A DNA stretch of 64,000 nucleotides from Mesorhizobium sophorae. Its GTDB lineage: Bacteria; Pseudomonadota; Alphaproteobacteria; Rhizobiales; Rhizobiaceae. Below the pieces are notes generated by a model. The model made no database searches, was not told the origin of the DNA, and worked only from the letters and a program-made list of their open reading frames with translations. Of this stretch, positions 28,596 to 37,770 are shown one piece after another. Positions within the stretch are counted from its first letter, which is position 1, and the number at the start of each line of letters is the position of its first letter. The translations under genes were made by a program, and so were the position numbers. The stretch spans positions 451,465 to 515,464 of the forward strand of contig NZ_NNRI01000001.1 in NCBI RefSeq assembly GCF_002270415.1, given 5' to 3'.

Positions 28596-29630
28596 ATGGC
28601 GGAGAAGACGCACCGCACGATGGATGATTTTGCCCGGGCATGTGGCGTGTCCCGGCCGACGCTGTCGAAATATTTTGACGATCCGGCGAGCGTGAAGCCG
28701 GCCACGCGGGCACGCATCGAAGCCGCGTTGCGTTCCTCGGACTATCAGCCGAACCTTTTCGCCCGCAATCTCAACCGCAAGCGCACCCGCAACATCGGCA
28801 TCGTCGTACCGACGATCACCGATCCGTTCTATGCCGAGATGGTCAGCCGCATCGAATTTCGCTGCCGCGACGAGGGCTATTGGCCGATCGTCATTTCTTC
28901 GCATGGCTCGCAGAAGCTGGAGGCGGAATCGGTCAGGACGCTGCTGTCACTGAAGGTCGCCGGCGCGATCATCGCGCCGCTGGGCCTGGCCTCTGACCGT
29001 AACGTTTTCGACAAGCTCGGGCAGGACATTCCGATCGTCTATTTCGACACCTATATCGAGGGTGACACGCCCTTCGTCGGCAACGACAACCACCAGAGCA
29101 CGTCGACCATGGTTGACTATCTCAACCGGTCCGGAGAACCGCCTGTCTATGTCGACATTCCGCATGTCAACCACAATTCCGGGGAGCGGCTGCAAAGCTA
29201 CATCGCGACGATGAAAGTCGCCGGTTTGGAACCGGTCGTCATCGACGCGGCGCGCGACTATACCTGGGACTTCGAGCGCATCGGCCATGAATGGATGGAA
29301 AGGACACTCGATGTTGGCGGTCTGCCAGGCCGCACCATCCTGTGCGCCAATGATCGTCTGGCCTTCGGCGTGATGGCGGCCGCGTTCTCGCGCGGACTGA
29401 AGATCGGCCGCAGACCTGACTGCGATCTGCGCGTTGCCGCGCATGACGATCATCCGCTGAGCCGCTACACCTGTCCGGCACTGACCACCATGGCACAGGA
29501 TTTCGCCGCCATGGCAGGCCGCAGCGTCGAGATCCTGCTGGCTCTGCTGGACGAGGCCGAACCGCCAAGGCAGGGCATGGCGCAAAGGGTCAAGCTCGGC
29601 GCGACGCTGGTGATGCGTCAGTCGGCCTGA
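28596..29630 (+). CDS. LacI-family transcriptional regulator
   Basis: 344 aa. The N-terminal helix-turn-helix (about residues 7-28, TMDDFARACGVSRPTLSKYFDDP) and hinge region (RARIEAALRSSDYQPNLFARNLNRKRT) are followed by a periplasmic-binding-type sugar domain (IGIVVPTITDPFYAEMVSRIE). The hinge helix is preserved, so minor-groove binding at a CG centre is expected. It is the only regulator near the following sugar operon and is therefore its probable controller, by context. The effector is unknown. Confidence 0.88.
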   Translation: MAEKTHRTMDDFARACGVSRPTLSKYFDDPASVKPATRARIEAALRSSDYQPNLFARNLNRKRTRNIGIVVPTITDPFYAEMVSRIEFRCRDEGYWPIVISSHGSQKLEAESVRTLLSLKVAGAIIAPLGLASDRNVFDKLGQDIPIVYFDTYIEGDTPFVGNDNHQSTSTMVDYLNRSGEPPVYVDIPHVNHNSGERLQSYIATMKVAGLEPVVIDAARDYTWDFERIGHEWMERTLDVGGLPGRTILCANDRLAFGVMAAAFSRGLKIGRRPDCDLRVAAHDDHPLSRYTCPALTTMAQDFAAMAGRSVEILLALLDEAEPPRQGMAQRVKLGATLVMRQSA

Positions 29631-29640
29631 GCGTCCAGCT

Positions 29641-30591
29641 TCAGCGATCCTTCTCGAACTGGCGCCAGGCCGCCACCGCTTCGGCCACCGCTTGCCGCGC
29701 GGCGGGGATATGGCGCCCCATCGAGACGAAGCCGTGGATCTTGCCCGGCCATTGCCGCAGGACCAGCGGCACGCCCGCGGCTTGCAGGCGTTCGGCATAG
29801 GCTTCGCCTTCGTCGGCAAGGATGTCGCAGCCGGCAAGTGCGACGAAAGCCGGCGCAACGCCGCCGAGATCGGGTGCCAGCAAGGGCGAGACGCGCCAGT
29901 CCACGATGTCGTCAGGCGTTCGCACATAGTGGTCGCGGAACCATGCCATGGTGGTTGCCGTCAGCCCGAAACCGTCGCCGAAACGCCGGTAGCTGTCGGC
30001 CGTCTGCCGCGCATCGGTGTTGGGATAGATCAGGATCTGTGCGGCGAGGGATGGCGCCAGCCCATCGCGAGAAAGCAGCGCCAGCACGGCGGCGAGATTG
30101 CCGCCGGCGCTGTCGCCGGCAACGCCGATGCGGGATGGGTCGATCCCGAGAGCGGCGGCGTTCTGCGTCATGAAGCGCAGTGTCGCCAGACAATCCTCCA
30201 GCCCGGCGGGAAACTTGTGGTCCGGTGCCAGGCGATACTCGGGACAGACAATGACGGCGCCTCCGAGATTGGCCAGCCAGCGGCAGATCTCGTCATGCGA
30301 ATTGAGGTTGCCGACGACCCAGCCGCCGCCATGCAGGTAGAGCAGCGCCGGCGCCCCGCTTCGCGGTGCGCCGATGCCCCGATGGATGCGGACCGCGATG
30401 GGGCCGTTCGGCCCATCGATCCGCTGTTCCAAGGTCGCAGCGACCGGTTCGCGCTCGCCCTGCAGTGTCGGGAACGAGGCGTTGTAGGCGGCCCGCGCCG
30501 CCGCTACGTCCCCATTCTCGAACGGCTCTCCGCCGGCCGCGCGGCCGATTTCGAGGACGTGCAGCGCATCCGGATCGAGTGTTATCGCCAT
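29641..30591 (-). CDS. Alpha/beta hydrolase, HSL-type esterase/lipase
   Basis: Hormone-sensitive-lipase-family carboxylesterase, 316 aa. The oxyanion motif HGGGWVVG is near residue 88, nucleophile elbow GDSAGG near residue 158, and the acid/base residues fall in CDILADEGEAYAERL and GKIHGF. No signal peptide is visible, so it is cytoplasmic. Its start overlaps the stop of the upstream oxidoreductase gene by 10 nt, linking it to that enzyme. It may cleave an acyl ester or lactone of the sugar handled by this locus. Substrate unknown. Confidence 0.85.
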   Translation of the reverse strand: MAITLDPDALHVLEIGRAAGGEPFENGDVAAARAAYNASFPTLQGEREPVAATLEQRIDGPNGPIAVRIHRGIGAPRSGAPALLYLHGGGWVVGNLNSHDEICRWLANLGGAVIVCPEYRLAPDHKFPAGLEDCLATLRFMTQNAAALGIDPSRIGVAGDSAGGNLAAVLALLSRDGLAPSLAAQILIYPNTDARQTADSYRRFGDGFGLTATTMAWFRDHYVRTPDDIVDWRVSPLLAPDLGGVAPAFVALAGCDILADEGEAYAERLQAAGVPLVLRQWPGKIHGFVSMGRHIPAARQAVAEAVAAWRQFEKDR

Positions 30592-31730
30592 ATCCTCAGG
30601 GCAAGCAGGTCGGTTGCTTCTTCCTCGGTCAGCAGCGCAGGTTGGGTGACTTCGCCCGCGACCATCACCGAGCCCTGGCCCTCGCCGGAACGCAGAATCG
30701 CCTCCATGATCTCAAGCACATGCAGCGCGAGGTTGCCGGAGGCGCGTGGCGTGTTGCCGGTTTGAAGCGAACGGGCCAGATCGGCGACGCCGAGCATGCG
30801 GTAATTGGCGCGGTCGGGCGCCGCATAGGGCCAGTTGCGGGCGCCGTAGAGATCGCCCTCGCTGGCAAAGTCCTTCCAGTCGGCGCCGCGCTCCGACAGC
30901 GACACCGTGCCGCCGAACGTGTCGGGATCGGGCAGGCGCAGCGAGCCTTCCGTGCCATGCAACTCGATCGGGTGGTTGGAGTGGCGAAAGACGTCCCACG
31001 AGGCGCCGAAGGTGACCGTCGCACCGGAGCGGAATTCAAGCAGCGATAGCACGTTGGTCGGCGTGCCGACCTTGAATGTGGTGTTCTTGAACGGTCCGGC
31101 GGCGGTGATCAGCCTTTCCTCCTGGCCGCGCGTCGCCATCGCCATGACGCGTTCGACCGGGCCAAGCAGGTTGACCAGCATGGTCAGATAATAGGGGCCC
31201 ATGTCAAACACCGGGCCGCCGCCAGGCTGGTAGTAGAATTGCGGGTTGGGGTGCCAGTGCTCCATGCCGCGGCCCATCATGAAGGCGGTGCCGGTGACCG
31301 GACGGCCAATGGCGCCGGCGTCCATCAGCCGACGCGCGCGGCGTCCGGCAGCGCCGAGGAAGGTGTCGGGCGCCGAGCCAAGCAGCAGGCCGCGCGACTT
31401 CGCCTCGCTGACCAGTCGTTGTCCGTCGGCGGCTGAGGTGGCAAGCGGCTTTTCGGTGAAGACGTGCTTGCCGGCCGAAAGCGCCGACATGGTGACGTCG
31501 AAATGCACGGCGGGAATGGTGAGGTTGAGGACCAGGCCGATTTCGGGATCGGCAAGCAGGGCATCGACGCCCATCGCCCTGATGCCGTATTCGCGGGCCC
31601 GCAGGGCGGCCGCGTCCGCCGAGATGTCGGCGCAGGACTTCAACTCCACGCCTGCAAAAAGAGCTGCGTTGCGCATGTAGGTCATGGCGATGTTGCCGCA
31701 ACCTATGACCCCTACACCAAGCTTTTCCAT
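30582..31730 (-). CDS. Gfo/Idh/MocA family oxidoreductase (first copy)
   Basis: NAD(P)-dependent sugar oxidoreductase, 382 aa. Rossmann motif GVGVIGCGNIA near residues 5-15; the family EKP motif is TEKPLATS near residue 95, with Lys and Pro for catalysis. The C-terminal sheet domain includes VFDMGPYYLTMLVNLLGP, holding the Asp and Tyr of the usual active-site region. The second of two adjacent ATGs (31730) is preferred because GGAGGA lies 4 nt upstream. It is divergent from the sugar transport operon and overlaps the esterase gene. Confidence 0.87.
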   Translation of the reverse strand: MEKLGVGVIGCGNIAMTYMRNAALFAGVELKSCADISADAAALRAREYGIRAMGVDALLADPEIGLVLNLTIPAVHFDVTMSALSAGKHVFTEKPLATSAADGQRLVSEAKSRGLLLGSAPDTFLGAAGRRARRLMDAGAIGRPVTGTAFMMGRGMEHWHPNPQFYYQPGGGPVFDMGPYYLTMLVNLLGPVERVMAMATRGQEERLITAAGPFKNTTFKVGTPTNVLSLLEFRSGATVTFGASWDVFRHSNHPIELHGTEGSLRLPDPDTFGGTVSLSERGADWKDFASEGDLYGARNWPYAAPDRANYRMLGVADLARSLQTGNTPRASGNLALHVLEIMEAILRSGEGQGSVMVAGEVTQPALLTEEEATDLLALRIWR

Positions 31731-31733
31731 CAT

Positions 31734-31920
31734 TCCTCCAGTCGGCGTCCGTCCGTCAGGATCGGCGATTCTTCGTTCACGTGGCCATCCTTCGCCCACG
31801 TCATAAGCATATTGATGCACCATTATGCAGTTTAAATCTTGACGCGCGACAATTTTTTATGAATCATGTGCGAAGTTGGACGGGCGGGAGTGGCTGCCGT
31901 CAACTCTGGGAGGACTACAA
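31734..31920. promoter_or_regulatory. Divergent promoter region with candidate LacI-type operator
   Basis: The interval between the oxidoreductase and binding-protein genes. TTGACGCGCGACAA at 31839-31852 is a 14-bp near-palindrome (one mismatched pair) with a central CG, the shape of LacI/GalR operators. The stretch 31800-31870 is AT-rich. I propose this as the site for the LacI-type regulator, but there is no known consensus to compare with. Confidence 0.4.
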
Positions 31921-33267
31921 ATGGACGAGTCAAGGAAGGGGCCGCGCAGCGGTTCCAAGTCGATTGGGCATGTCACCATCGCCGATCGCCGGCAATTTCT
32001 CATCGGTTCCGCCGGCCTTCTCGGCGCGGCGGCTTTCGGGGCAGGGACGTCGCTCGGCATTGGCCGGGCCCGTGCCCAGAGCCGGGCCGAGATCAGCTTC
32101 GCCAGCGCCGCCTTCTTCGGCAAGGAGACCTTTGGCGACCTGATCAAGGCCTTCAACGAATCGCAGGACCGCATCCTGGTCAAGAACATCGAACTGCCGC
32201 CCCCGAGCTCCTCGACCGAGGTCTACCAGGGCCTGGTGCAGCAGCTCGCCCGCCGCACCGGCACGCCCGACGTCTTCAGCCAGGACGTGATCTGGATCGC
32301 CGGCTTTGCCGCCGCCGGATGGGCGCTGCCGCTGGACGAGTATTTCCCGGCCGACAAGCGCAGCGCCTACTTCACCGGGACCCTAGATGCCTGTACCTAT
32401 GGCGGCAAGCTCACCGCCCTTCCCTGGTTCATGGATTCGGGCATGTTCTATTACCGCAAGGACGTGCTGGAAAAGCATGGCGGCAAGGTGCCGGAAAGCT
32501 GGGCCGACATGGCGACCATTGCCGCCGCCGCGCAGAAGGCCGGCGACATCGATTACGGCTATCTCTGGCAAGGCAAGCAGGCCGAGGTGCTGGTCTGCGA
32601 CGCGGTCGAGATCATCACCTCCAACAACGGCGCCATCCTGGCGCCCGACGGCAAGTCGTCGCTGATCAACCAGAAGGGCGCGGTGGAGGCGATCCAGTTC
32701 CTGCACGACACCCTCGCCACCAACAAGATCAGCCCGAAGGACGTGCTGTCCTGGGACGAGGAGCCGTCGCGCCAGCCCTTCACCTCGGGCAAGGCGATGT
32801 TCATGCGCAACTGGTCCTATGTCTATCCGATCGCCCAGGACGCCAAGGCTTCCCAGGTGGTCGACAAGGTCGGCGTCGCGCCGCTGCCGTCGTTCCCCGG
32901 CGGCAAGAGCTCGGCCTGCCTCGGCGGCTACCAGCTCGGCGTCAATGCCAACTCGAAGCAACGCGAAGCCGCGATCGAGCTCTTGACCTGGCTGTCGTCG
33001 ACCGAGGTCCAGCACCGCATCGCGCTGAACTTCGGCCTCGCACCGACGCGGCCGGCGCTGTTCCAGGACGCACAGATCAAGAAGGAACAGCCGTTCATGG
33101 CCAGCCTCGAGAAAGTCTTCACCGGCGCCACGGCGCGGCCGATCACGCCTGAATACGCGAAAGTGACGCTTGCCTTGCAGTCCGGCATCTCCAAGGCGCT
33201 GGTCTCCGGCAATGTCCAGGCCGAGATGGACGCGACGGCGGCGCAAATCGACAAGATCGTAGGCTGA
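31921..33267 (+). CDS. Carbohydrate ABC transporter substrate-binding protein
   Basis: Family 1 (MalE/UgpB-type) binding protein, 448 aa. It has a long N-region and a twin-arginine motif DRRQFLIGS near residues 36-44, then a hydrophobic stretch and RARAQ|SR, so Tat export is likely. The mature fold is recognisable in GLVQQLARRTGTPDVFSQDVIW, PWFMDSGMFYYRKDVLEKHG and PLPSFPGGKSSACLGGYQLGV. The start at 31921 has GGGAGG 7 nt upstream. It heads a ten-gene operon. The sugar ligand is not known. Confidence 0.88.
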   Translation: MDESRKGPRSGSKSIGHVTIADRRQFLIGSAGLLGAAAFGAGTSLGIGRARAQSRAEISFASAAFFGKETFGDLIKAFNESQDRILVKNIELPPPSSSTEVYQGLVQQLARRTGTPDVFSQDVIWIAGFAAAGWALPLDEYFPADKRSAYFTGTLDACTYGGKLTALPWFMDSGMFYYRKDVLEKHGGKVPESWADMATIAAAAQKAGDIDYGYLWQGKQAEVLVCDAVEIITSNNGAILAPDGKSSLINQKGAVEAIQFLHDTLATNKISPKDVLSWDEEPSRQPFTSGKAMFMRNWSYVYPIAQDAKASQVVDKVGVAPLPSFPGGKSSACLGGYQLGVNANSKQREAAIELLTWLSSTEVQHRIALNFGLAPTRPALFQDAQIKKEQPFMASLEKVFTGATARPITPEYAKVTLALQSGISKALVSGNVQAEMDATAAQIDKIVG

Positions 33268-33271
33268 ACCA

Positions 33272-34204
33272 ATGTCCGCGGCGGCCACCATTCCCAGTGT
33301 CGGCCGGCCGCGGCGTCTCGGCAAGGCGCTCCCGGGCGCCTTGTGGGCCTTGCTCCTGCTGACGCCGGCCTTCGTGTCGCTGGCGTCGGTTTCCTTCTAC
33401 CCGATCGTCAACGGGCTCTACCTCTCGCTCACCAACACCTCGCTGATCACGCAGGAACAGGATTTCACCGGCTTCTCCAACTATGTCGAGCTGTGGGGCG
33501 ACCCGCAGTTCTGGAATGCGTGGTGGCACACGATCTGGTTCACCACCGCTTCGACCGTGCTGGAGACGGTGATCGGGCTCGGTATGGCGCTCATCCTGTG
33601 CGAAGCCTTCAAGGGGCGGGGGCTCGTCCGCGCGGCCATGCTGGTGCCGTGGGCGATGCCCACCGTCGTCACCTCCAAGATGTTCGGCTGGCTGTTCGAT
33701 GGCCAGCACGGCATCATCAACTACCTCCTCCTGCATGCCGGGCTGATCGACCAGAACATCAACTGGTACGGCTCCACTGACACGGCGATGATCACCATCA
33801 TCATCGCCGATGTCTGGAAGACGACGCCGTTCATGGCGCTGCTGCTTCTGACCGGGTTGCAGACCGTGCCCAATTCGCTGATCGAGGCGGCGCGCATGGA
33901 TGGCGCCAAGGGCTGGATCACATTCTGGTACATCCGCCTGCCGCTGTTGATGCCGACCCTGCTGATCGCCGGCCTGTTCCGCGCGCTCGACGCCTTCCGC
34001 GTCTTCGACCTCGTCTATGTGCTGACCGGTGGCGGCCCGGCCGATTCGACCGAAACGCTGTCGACGCTGTCCTACAAGGTGCTCTTTTCGACGCTGCAGT
34101 TCGGCTACGGCTCGGCCGTCTCGACGGCGATGTTCGTCACCGAGGGCGTCATCGCGCTGGTGTTCTGCCTGTACCTCGTCCGCCAGATCAGGAGAGCGCA
34201 GTGA
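33272..34204 (+). CDS. Carbohydrate ABC transporter permease, MalF/UgpA-type
   Basis: Inner-membrane permease, 310 aa, with six predicted membrane segments. EAA loop EAARMDGAKGWITFWYIRLPLLMPTL near residues 206-231. The start lies 4 nt after the binding-protein stop, and its stop overlaps the next gene (GTGA), so expression is coupled. Confidence 0.9.
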   Translation: MSAAATIPSVGRPRRLGKALPGALWALLLLTPAFVSLASVSFYPIVNGLYLSLTNTSLITQEQDFTGFSNYVELWGDPQFWNAWWHTIWFTTASTVLETVIGLGMALILCEAFKGRGLVRAAMLVPWAMPTVVTSKMFGWLFDGQHGIINYLLLHAGLIDQNINWYGSTDTAMITIIIADVWKTTPFMALLLLTGLQTVPNSLIEAARMDGAKGWITFWYIRLPLLMPTLLIAGLFRALDAFRVFDLVYVLTGGGPADSTETLSTLSYKVLFSTLQFGYGSAVSTAMFVTEGVIALVFCLYLVRQIRRAQ

Positions 34205-35037
34205 ACGACACGCGCTCGCCGCTGCAGACCTTCGCCATCTATCTCGGCGCCTTGCTGATCCTCGTCTGGTCGGGCGGTCCGTTCATCTGGCAGTTCTCGA
34301 CCTCGTTCCAGCTCGACAAGGCGCTGACCTCGGGCTCGCCGTCGCTGATCCCGCATCCCTTCACGCTGGAGCACTACTACAACGCCTTCGTCGAGAAGCA
34401 GCTTCACCGCTATGTCTGGAACTCGCTGGTGGTCTCGCTGGCGACGACGTTCCTGTGCCTGTTCGTCGGCTCGCTGGCCGCCTTCGCGCTGTCGCGGCTC
34501 AACATCAAGGGCCGCTTCGGCATTTTGATGGTCATCCTTTCGGTATCGATGTTCCCGCAGATCGCGCTGGTCGGCCCGCTCTATCTGGTCGCCACCAATC
34601 TCGGCCTGCTCGACACCTACACGGCGCTGATCATCACCTACCTGGCGCTCGGCCTGCCGCTGGTGACCTGGGTGTTGTTCGGCTATTTCGAGACGCTGCC
34701 GCGCGAGATCGACGAGGCGGCGCGCATGGACGGCGTCAGCGCGCCCGGCCTGCTCTGGCGCATCATCCTGCCGATGTCGCTGCCGAGCCTGGTGACCACC
34801 GGCCTGCTCGCCTTCATCACCGCGTGGAACGAATTCCTGTTCGCGCTCGCCTTCACCTCGAACATCGACCGGCAGACGATACCGGTCGGCATCGCCAACT
34901 TCACCAACCTCTATTACGTCCCCTGGGGTGACATCGCCGCGGCTTCCGCCGTGGTGACCGTGCCCTTGATCCTCCTGGTGCTGTTCTTCCAGCGCCACAT
35001 CATCGAAGGACTGACCCAGGGCGGCGTCAAGGAATGA
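34201..35037 (+). CDS. Carbohydrate ABC transporter permease, MalG/UgpE-type
   Basis: Second permease, 278 aa, starting at GTG 34201 inside the stop of the MalF-type gene. EAA loop EAARMDGVSAPGLLWRIILPMSLPSL near residues 177-202, and a cytoplasmic C-terminus. Overlaps the next gene by 4 nt (ATGA). Confidence 0.9.
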   Translation: MNDTRSPLQTFAIYLGALLILVWSGGPFIWQFSTSFQLDKALTSGSPSLIPHPFTLEHYYNAFVEKQLHRYVWNSLVVSLATTFLCLFVGSLAAFALSRLNIKGRFGILMVILSVSMFPQIALVGPLYLVATNLGLLDTYTALIITYLALGLPLVTWVLFGYFETLPREIDEAARMDGVSAPGLLWRIILPMSLPSLVTTGLLAFITAWNEFLFALAFTSNIDRQTIPVGIANFTNLYYVPWGDIAAASAVVTVPLILLVLFFQRHIIEGLTQGGVKE

Positions 35038-35864
35038 ACGACATGACGAAGACGAAGCTCAAGGTCGGCTGCCAGACCTTCACCTGGGAAATGCTGGGCA
35101 AGGGCTGGACCGGCGGCCCCGACGATCTGTTGAAGGCGATAGGCGATGGCGGCTATGCCGGCATCGAGATCACCGACACCATGATCGGCCGCTATGCCGA
35201 CAGGCCGGCTGAATTCGCTGCCGCGCTGGATGCCCGAGGCCTCTCTCTCGTCTCCTTTGCTTTTGGCTCGAAGAGCGGGTTCACATTGAAAGAGGCGCTG
35301 GAAAGCGACCTCGAAGCCGCCCGGCGGTGGACAGGCTTTGCCGCGAACTTTCCCGGCGCATTGGTGTCGATCGGTTCGGCGACGGTCGTCTCCGACGGTC
35401 CGCGCGAAGATAAGTTCGCCATATCGGCCGAATTCTACAATCGCGCCGCCGAGATCGGCCGCAAGGCCGGTGTGGATGTCGCAGTGCATCCGAGTTCGCA
35501 CCACAACACGCTGCTCTTCGACCGCGCCGACTACGACACGATCTTTGCCTTGCTCGACCCCGGTCTGGTCGGCTGGGTGCCGGATACCGGCCATATCCTG
35601 CGCGGCCATAAGGACATGCTGGATACGCTGCGCACCCACCGCGACCGCATCCGTTACATCCACCTCAAGGACGTCGACGCCAAGGGCACCTGGGCCATGC
35701 TCGGTCAAGGCGTCTGCGACACCCCGGCGGTCATCGAGATCGCCGGCACCGCGCCGCGTTTCACCGGCTGGCTGGTGCTCGAAGAGGAATCCGACACCGC
35801 CGCCGCCGACCCCGCCGGCGCGGTCAAGACCAACCGCCAAACAATGCGCAGCTACGGCGCCTGA
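35034..35864 (+). CDS. Sugar phosphate isomerase/epimerase-like TIM-barrel protein (first copy)
   Basis: 276-aa xylose-isomerase-like (AP endonuclease 2 fold) TIM barrel. Likely metal ligands: Glu in GIEITDTM, His in VAVHPSSHHN, Asp and His in WVPDTGHILRG, His in IRYIHLKDVD, Glu in LVLEEESD. This family contains inosose dehydratase, tagatose/psicose epimerases and the lyase/hydratase pair of 3-keto-glycoside pathways. Coupled to the permease gene by a 4-nt overlap, so it acts on the imported substrate. Reaction not determinable from sequence. Confidence 0.82.
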   Translation: MNDMTKTKLKVGCQTFTWEMLGKGWTGGPDDLLKAIGDGGYAGIEITDTMIGRYADRPAEFAAALDARGLSLVSFAFGSKSGFTLKEALESDLEAARRWTGFAANFPGALVSIGSATVVSDGPREDKFAISAEFYNRAAEIGRKAGVDVAVHPSSHHNTLLFDRADYDTIFALLDPGLVGWVPDTGHILRGHKDMLDTLRTHRDRIRYIHLKDVDAKGTWAMLGQGVCDTPAVIEIAGTAPRFTGWLVLEEESDTAAADPAGAVKTNRQTMRSYGA

Positions 35865-35875
35865 AGAACGAGACG

Positions 35876-36952
35876 ATGATCAAGAAACAGGACAGACGCC
35901 TCAGGGTCGGCGTGCTCGGTTGCGGCCCCATCGCGCAGTTTGCGCATCTGCAATCCTGCGCCAAGGCCGGCAATGCCGATCTCTATGCGATCTGCGACGC
36001 CGCGCCCGACCTGCTCGCCCGCATGGGTGCCACCTACGAACCGCGGAAAATGTATGCCGATTATGACGCGATGCTCGCCGATCCCGAACTGGAGGCGGTG
36101 ATCGTCGCCACCTCCGACGCCTATCACGTACCGATGTCGATCAAGGCGCTCGACGCCGGCAAGCATGTGCTGTGCGAAAAGCCGATAGGCACGTCAGTGG
36201 AGGAGGGCGAGGCGCTGGCCGAGGCGGTCAGACGTTCCGGCAAGGTCCTGCAGGTCGGCCACATGAAGCGCTTCGATCCCGCGCTGGAAGCGGCGCGCGA
36301 TTTCGTCCGGGACGAGATCGGCGAGGTGCTGGCGCTGAAGGCCTGGTACTGCGATTCCACCCATCGCTACACCAACACCGATGCCATCCAGCCGCTGCCC
36401 GTCACCAGCAAACTGGCGAGGAAACCGAGCGGCAATCCGAAGGCTGATCTCAGGCAGTATTTCATGCTGGCGCACGGCTCGCATCTCGTCGACACGGCGC
36501 GCTTCCTGTGCGGCGATATCGTCGCCGTGCGCGCCCGCCTCAACGAGCGTTTTGGCGCCTATTGCTGGTTCGTCGAGACCGAATTCGCCAGCGGCGCGCT
36601 CGGCCATCTCGATCTCACCGTCGCCGTGCGGATGGACTGGCACGAAGGTTTCCAGCTCTATGGCGAGAACGGCTCTGTCGTCGCCAAGACCTTCAACCCC
36701 TGGTATTTCCGCGCCAGCGAGGTCGAGATCTTTCACGAGAAGTCGGCCACGGCCCACAAGCCGCTCGGTGCTGACGGCCATTTCTTCCGCCGCCAGCTGG
36801 AAGCTCTTGCCGAAACGGTGCTGGAAGGCGCGCCGATGCGCGGCGCCAATGTCGAGGACGGCGTCGCGTCGATCCGCGCCATGGTCGCCATCGCGCGCTC
36901 GGTGGTATCAGGCGAGCGGGTGGAGCTCGCCTCGGTTTCGGGGGCGGTGTGA
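35876..36952 (+). CDS. Gfo/Idh/MocA family oxidoreductase (second copy)
   Basis: 358-aa NAD(P)-dependent sugar oxidoreductase. Rossmann motif VGVLGCGPIAQ near residues 10-20 and catalytic EKPIGTS near residue 101. The active-site region is VLQVGHMKRFDP followed by FMLAHGSHLVDTARFL, whose His residues replace the more common DxxxH motif. It differs in sequence from the divergent first copy, so the two probably act at different steps (for example oxidation and later reduction). Confidence 0.87.
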   Translation: MIKKQDRRLRVGVLGCGPIAQFAHLQSCAKAGNADLYAICDAAPDLLARMGATYEPRKMYADYDAMLADPELEAVIVATSDAYHVPMSIKALDAGKHVLCEKPIGTSVEEGEALAEAVRRSGKVLQVGHMKRFDPALEAARDFVRDEIGEVLALKAWYCDSTHRYTNTDAIQPLPVTSKLARKPSGNPKADLRQYFMLAHGSHLVDTARFLCGDIVAVRARLNERFGAYCWFVETEFASGALGHLDLTVAVRMDWHEGFQLYGENGSVVAKTFNPWYFRASEVEIFHEKSATAHKPLGADGHFFRRQLEALAETVLEGAPMRGANVEDGVASIRAMVAIARSVVSGERVELASVSGAV

Positions 36953-37770
36953 TGCGTCTCGGCATTTTCGCCAAGACCTTTCCAGGCGCCGAGCCAGCCG
37001 CCGTGCTGGCGGCCGTGCGGCATGCTGGCTATGAGACCACGCAGTTCAACCTCACCTGCGCCAGCCTGCCGTCAATGCCGGATGCCGTGCCGTCGGAAAC
37101 CGTCGCGGCGATCCGCGCCGCCACGCAGTCGAGCGGTGTTTCGCTCGCAGCCCTTTCGGGCACCTACAACATGGCGCATCCCGACAAGGCCGTCCGCGAC
37201 GATGGCCTCAGGCGCCTTGCCGTCGTCATCGAGGCTGCTTCTGCCCTGGGCATTCCCCTGGTCACGCTCTGCACCGGCTCGCGCAACGCCGCCGACCAAT
37301 GGGCGTACCATCCCGACAATGCCGATCCGGCGGCCTGGTCCGACATGGCCACCGAGATGGCGAAGGCGCTGGCGCTGGCAGAAGCCGCCGGCGTCGATCT
37401 CGGCATCGAGCCCGAGCAGGCCAACATCGTCACCTCGGCGAAGGATGCCACCACGCTGATCGCCGAGATGGGATCGAAGCGCCTGAAGATCGTGCTTGAT
37501 CCGGCAAACCTGTTCGAACATGCGACGCCCGGCGAGGCGCGCACCATTGTCGCCGCCGCGATCGGCGAGGCGGCCGGCCACATCGCCATGGCGCACGCCA
37601 AGGACCGTTTTGGTGACGGCCGCTTTGCCACTGCTGGCCAAGGCATCGTCGACTTCCCGGATTTCATCGCGCGGCTGAAGGCGGTGGGCTTCGACGGGGC
37701 GCTCGTCACCCATGGGCTATCCGCCAGCGAAGCCCCCGGCGTCGCCGCCTTCCTACGGAGGCTCCTCTGA
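36952..37770 (+). CDS. Sugar phosphate isomerase/epimerase-like TIM-barrel protein (second copy)
   Basis: 272-aa TIM barrel of the same superfamily as the protein encoded two genes upstream but only distantly similar. Glu in LGIEPEQANI, Asp in IVLDPANLFEH and His in IAMAHAKDRFGDG are the probable metal ligands. ATG 36952 shares a base with the upstream stop (TGATG); the GTG at 36949 is less likely. Two such barrels next to a Gfo-type enzyme suggest successive reactions on one sugar. Confidence 0.8.
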   Translation: MRLGIFAKTFPGAEPAAVLAAVRHAGYETTQFNLTCASLPSMPDAVPSETVAAIRAATQSSGVSLAALSGTYNMAHPDKAVRDDGLRRLAVVIEAASALGIPLVTLCTGSRNAADQWAYHPDNADPAAWSDMATEMAKALALAEAAGVDLGIEPEQANIVTSAKDATTLIAEMGSKRLKIVLDPANLFEHATPGEARTIVAAAIGEAAGHIAMAHAKDRFGDGRFATAGQGIVDFPDFIARLKAVGFDGALVTHGLSASEAPGVAAFLRRLL

